Both the position numbers and the translations under genes were made by a program. Shown one piece after another: positions 61,324 through 64,000 of a stretch of DNA of 64,000 nucleotides (position 1 is its first letter; every line of letters starts with the position of its first letter). The DNA is taken from contig NZ_DATCTO010000013.1 in the NCBI RefSeq assembly GCF_036567905.1, positions 1 to 64,000 on the forward strand. The letters are read 5' to 3'. Under the pieces are notes generated by a model. The model had not been told where the DNA came from and did not search any database. It saw only the letters and a program-made list of their open reading frames with translations. The stretch is from Candidatus Binatus sp. GTDB lineage: Bacteria; Desulfobacterota; Binatia; Binatales; Binataceae.

Positions 61324-61611
61324 CTACTGATTATTTGGTGTGTGATTCGTATTCGTGGGGGCCTTGCCGGCGAGCTTCGGTTTGCGAACGACCAAAGTCT
61401 CGTGACCGCGAACCTTGATCGTGCGGGCCGGCTCTGACTGAAAGTTCTGACTCGGTCCGTCAGAATGCCGTGGCTGCGACGACGTGCGCTTGCGCCGCCA
61501 GTTGCTGAGCTCCTTCGACAGTTTTGAGGCCAGCGAATCGTTGTCCTGGCCGTTCTCGGTCGATTCTCCGCTTTCCTTGTTGAGGTCGCCCTCAAACTCC
61601 GCGGAACTCAT
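61324..61611 (-). CDS. Small polar protein, function unknown
   Basis: 95 residues, low complexity: rich in Ser, Asn, Lys, Glu and Gln, with a basic stretch NWRRKRTSSQPR and a C-terminal Asn/Thr tail. Probably disordered. A ribosome-binding-like AGAGAG precedes the ATG. There is no recognised family; a long minus frame in another register also crosses this spot, so coding is uncertain. Confidence 0.4.
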   Translation of the reverse strand: MSSAEFEGDLNKESGESTENGQDNDSLASKLSKELSNWRRKRTSSQPRHSDGPSQNFQSEPARTIKVRGHETLVVRKPKLAGKAPTNTNHTPNNQ

Positions 61612-61910
61612 TTGCGTTCTCTCTTCTTGTGACGTGGATTTGTCCTCCTTGCTTGGGAGCGTTTAAGAAACAGAATTCTAGTTTCCAAAATTGATGTACT
61701 GACAGTAATCGGCGCTCGCGCTCGCGGCAGCCTGGGGTCGTTAATCAGTGGATAAGATTGTGTCTCGACTGCGTACCGAATCTGAGTTTTATCGGCGCGT
61801 TTCGGCTCGGGATGATTTTGTGCGGGATGCTTTGCAGGCGGATTTTCCGCCGGCCGGGCCTGTTTTGGCTCCGGCCGGCGCGCAATTCATTGGTATCTTA
61901 GATTCACGGT
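61612..61910. other. Gene-poor interval with a perfect 10-bp inverted repeat
   Basis: CGCCGGCCGG (61848-61857) and CCGGCCGGCG (61871-61880) form a perfect stem with a 13-base loop downstream of the SCP2 gene (minus). No T-run follows in that direction, so a terminator role is not clear. A plus frame of 77 codons from 61748 passes through it and I do not support it. Confidence 0.55.
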
Positions 61911-62243
61911 TTAGGCAAACAGACTCTGCATGCGCAGCGCGAGCCCCATGTCGCCCGCGATTCGCAGTTTGCCGCTCATGAATGCGACCTGCCCGTTGAG
62001 CTTGCCGCTGGTCATGTCAACGTAGTCCTGCGCCGTCATCGAAATCGTGATGCTTGGCGAAGCGGCCGGTCCGTCTTTGACCGTGCAGGTTCCGTCGTTG
62101 ATAATTACGTGCCACTTGCCGCCGTTATCGCCCGAGAGGTCGAACTGGTACGTCGCATTCAATCCCTTCGCCGCGTCTTTGTTGAAGCGACCGGGCATCG
62201 CCGCAAAGATTTCCTTCGGTGTCGTCGGTGCTGCATCAGCCAT
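61911..62243 (-). CDS. SCP2 sterol-binding-fold protein
   Basis: 110 residues, a single SCP2 domain: EIFAAMPGRFNKDAAKGLNATYQFDLSG, GTCTVKDGPAASPSITISMTAQDYVDMTSGKLNGQVAFMSGKLRIAGDMGLALRMQSLF. AGGAGG lies 11 bases before the ATG. Small stand-alone SCP2 proteins bind hydrophobic molecules such as lipids or acyl-CoA; the ligand is unknown. Fits the CoA-rich neighbourhood. Confidence 0.9.
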   Translation of the reverse strand: MADAAPTTPKEIFAAMPGRFNKDAAKGLNATYQFDLSGDNGGKWHVIINDGTCTVKDGPAASPSITISMTAQDYVDMTSGKLNGQVAFMSGKLRIAGDMGLALRMQSLFA

Positions 62244-62378
62244 GGAAATAGATTCCTCCTGGTGGGAGCGTCCTATACTGCGCTCTTTCCGCCATATAAG
62301 CGTTCGCCTCTGACCCTGTCAATAGTACCACGCCCCACAGGATTAATCATACTCGGCAACATCATCAGCGACCGCGGG

Positions 62379-63905
62379 TCAGAATCCGAACATGTTTCCG
62401 GGCACAACCGTGATCAGATTCGTCTGCACGTGCACCCCTGGCGACGCGTTCTCGGCGATCGTCACTGCTTGCTTCTTTTGCGCGTCGCTCTTGACTGTGC
62501 CGCCAAGATACGCGTCGTGGCCGATCACTTTCACCGTCACGCTGTTCAACCCCGCGGCAAAAAGCTGCGACGCGATCGCAGTCTGGCGCGCTGCCCAATC
62601 GGCCGTGTCCGTCGTCAGCGAATCGATCACGTTGCCGACCCCCGGCACCTGGCGCACGATTTTTTCCGTATACAGCTTGGCGTCGGCGTCGAACACCTTG
62701 CCAAAAATCGTCACCGCGCTGCCACTGGTGTAACAGTCCACGCGCCGCGTCCTGGGATTCGACCCCAGCACCTGCTTGACGCGCTGCTGCAAGGTCAGCG
62801 GCGGCGGCCTGGGCGCGCGGCTCGCCACGTGATGCTTGCGCGGCGGGGGCGCCAGTGACGGCGCCGGCTCGGCCACCATCGGCGCCGGCGTCTCGACTGA
62901 CGCCGGCGATGGAGCGCTCGCCGCTTGCGACGCGGCCGGCGACGGCGCCGGCGGCGCGCTGGCGAATTCCGGCGCCTCGGTGGGGCTCAGTGCGGCCACC
63001 TTCGAGCTGAGTTGCGATTCGAGCGCGTCCTTCGTCGTGGGATCGTTGGTGAAAATTATCGGATAATCGATCTCGACCTGGCCGCCGCTGAACGGCGCGA
63101 AATTCCACGCCGAAACGTCCTTCACTATTTCCGCGTCTAACGCCGGATTCGCATTGGTCGAGGTCCGCACCGACGCCTCGTCCACGCTGCCGTTGGGCAA
63201 CACCCTAATCCGCACCGCCATCGCATCCTGCAGCGTGCTGTCACCGGCGAGCGCATGCGAATAGCTTTCCAGCAATCCGTCCTTGTGATCTTCGAAAACT
63301 TTTTGCGCTGTTTCCTGATTGCGCTCGGGCGCCGCCGCCGATTCCCCCGTCACCTGCACCCCGATCGCCTTCGACAATGCTACCAACGGCCCACTCGGCG
63401 CCGCCGCTGTCACCGACGCGATCGCCGCCGGCGACGCATTCGCCACCGGCTGCTCCGCGGGTTTAGTGCTGAGATGAAGCGCGAGCCACGCGCCGCCCCC
63501 CAGCGCGACTATCGCCGCGATCAAGTACCAAACGACGCTGAACCGCCCGCGGCCTTCGTCTTCGCCGCCGCCGTCCGGCATCCCGCCCGTGATGCGCATC
63601 GACGGCGACGGATCGCGCCGCACCGTCGTCCCGCCCCGCGGCGGCGCCGACGACGGCTGCTGTATGTACGACGCTGCCGCCGATTCCACCCCGAGCCGCG
63701 CGCCGCAGAAGTTGCAGATCAGTTCCCCCGGCTGCGCCTTGCCGCCGCATACCGGGCACTCGATTTGCTCGCCGGCGTCGCCCGCGCCGGTGGCGGCCGC
63801 CCCTTCGGCAAAGGCGGGACCCGCCTGGACCAGCGCGGTACCGTCAGCTTCGCAAAACGTTTCCGAGTCGGGGAAGGTTTTTTCGCAGCGCGGGCACCTT
63901 TTCAT
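62379..63905 (-). CDS. Zinc-ribbon/TM/AgmX-like/BON multidomain envelope protein
   Basis: 508 residues. Two N-terminal zinc ribbons (CPRCEKTFPDSETFC at 4-18; CPVCGGKAQPGELICNFCG at about 50-68) would be cytoplasmic. One TM at about 124-145. The periplasmic part starts with a TonB/AgmX C-terminal-like domain at about 220-300 (VRIRVLPNGSVDEASVRTST, NPALDAEIVKDVSAWNFAP, IDYPIIFT), then an Ala/Pro/Ser linker (about 315-380) and two BON-like modules at the C-terminus (VTIFGKVFDADAKLYTEKIV, DTADWAARQTAIASQLF, VTVKVIGHDAYLGGTV). I know no single family with this order. A link between cytoplasmic sensing and the outer envelope is plausible but speculative. Confidence 0.75.
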   Translation of the reverse strand: MKRCPRCEKTFPDSETFCEADGTALVQAGPAFAEGAAATGAGDAGEQIECPVCGGKAQPGELICNFCGARLGVESAAASYIQQPSSAPPRGGTTVRRDPSPSMRITGGMPDGGGEDEGRGRFSVVWYLIAAIVALGGGAWLALHLSTKPAEQPVANASPAAIASVTAAAPSGPLVALSKAIGVQVTGESAAAPERNQETAQKVFEDHKDGLLESYSHALAGDSTLQDAMAVRIRVLPNGSVDEASVRTSTNANPALDAEIVKDVSAWNFAPFSGGQVEIDYPIIFTNDPTTKDALESQLSSKVAALSPTEAPEFASAPPAPSPAASQAASAPSPASVETPAPMVAEPAPSLAPPPRKHHVASRAPRPPPLTLQQRVKQVLGSNPRTRRVDCYTSGSAVTIFGKVFDADAKLYTEKIVRQVPGVGNVIDSLTTDTADWAARQTAIASQLFAAGLNSVTVKVIGHDAYLGGTVKSDAQKKQAVTIAENASPGVHVQTNLITVVPGNMFGF

Positions 63906-64000
63906 CTTGGTAAGCGCTCCTCCGGCGCAAGTTTCGATGATATCCGCGCCAATTGCGACACGCCAACAGGCTGCGCAACGCCTGCACGCCGATACTGTCC

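Noticed and set aside
61748..61981. 77-codon plus-strand frame
   Set aside because: It runs through an inverted repeat and into the antisense of the SCP2 gene, and has no recognisable similarity or ribosome site.
1..64000. CRISPR array or integrated phage
   Set aside because: No regularly spaced direct repeats with unique spacers and no phage structural genes were seen.

Overview
The window is high-GC DNA from a Gram-negative bacterium. It encodes a complete Tol-Pal set, a LolC/E permease, RseP and several predicted lipoproteins. The order ilvN-ilvC-psd-pssA-leuA-leuB-asd(like)-truA recalls Geobacter-type deltaproteobacteria. Paired CaiB-type CoA transferases, an LLM-class flavin oxidoreductase and an SCP2-domain protein are the mix common in soil lineages such as Candidatus Binatota. 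The lineage is an inference from gene content and order, not a measurement.

Layout. 0-1.3 kb: the right end of an IS3-type element, a possibly interrupted gene, and a field of short palindromic repeats. 1.3-9.7 kb: single accessory genes (phosphodiesterase, esterase, formyltransferase, BNR-repeat protein, SDR, radical SAM, secreted proteins). 9.8-15.4 kb, minus strand: the glycolytic run gap-pgk-tpiA-secG-tRNA-Leu, split between gap and pgk by a compact type II restriction-modification module. 15.7-18.9 kb: rhodanese/MauE membrane pair and a B12-type radical SAM protein. 19-25 kb: tolQ-tolR-tolA-tolB-pal-cpoB-ribF. 25-26.7 kb: flavin oxidoreductase and secreted methyltransferase. 27-32.6 kb: fused hemD-hemE, hemH, hemY-type oxidase, dinB. 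32.7-36.8 kb: MarR regulator, leuC, leuD, lipoprotein, rluD. 37-46.3 kb: rho, two small paralogous secreted proteins, then rpsB-tsf-pyrH-frr-uppS-cdsA-rseP-tsaB. 46.3-54.5 kb: ilvN-ilvC-psd-pssA, a leucine attenuator, leuA, leuB, a degenerate Asd homologue, truA. 54.7-63.9 kb: HU, rarA, type II pantothenate kinase, two CoA transferases, lolC/E, SCP2 protein, and a zinc-ribbon/TM/AgmX-like/BON protein.

How the genes work together. Branched-chain amino acid synthesis is split over two loci (leuCD and ilvNC-leuAB); the second carries a textbook leader-peptide/terminator attenuator. Three late haem genes form a Bacillus-like hemE-H-Y order. The translation and envelope-lipid genes form one long cluster.

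Most notable observations: the leucine attenuator whose leader peptide appears almost leaderless; a HemD-HemE fusion; a haem oxidase gene whose best start is ACG; an Asd-like protein without the catalytic Cys and His; an R-M module with a candidate C-box inside the glycolytic operon; a family of modular palindromic repeats, one of which supplies the leuC stop codon; and a three-member family of small secreted proteins that I do not recognise.
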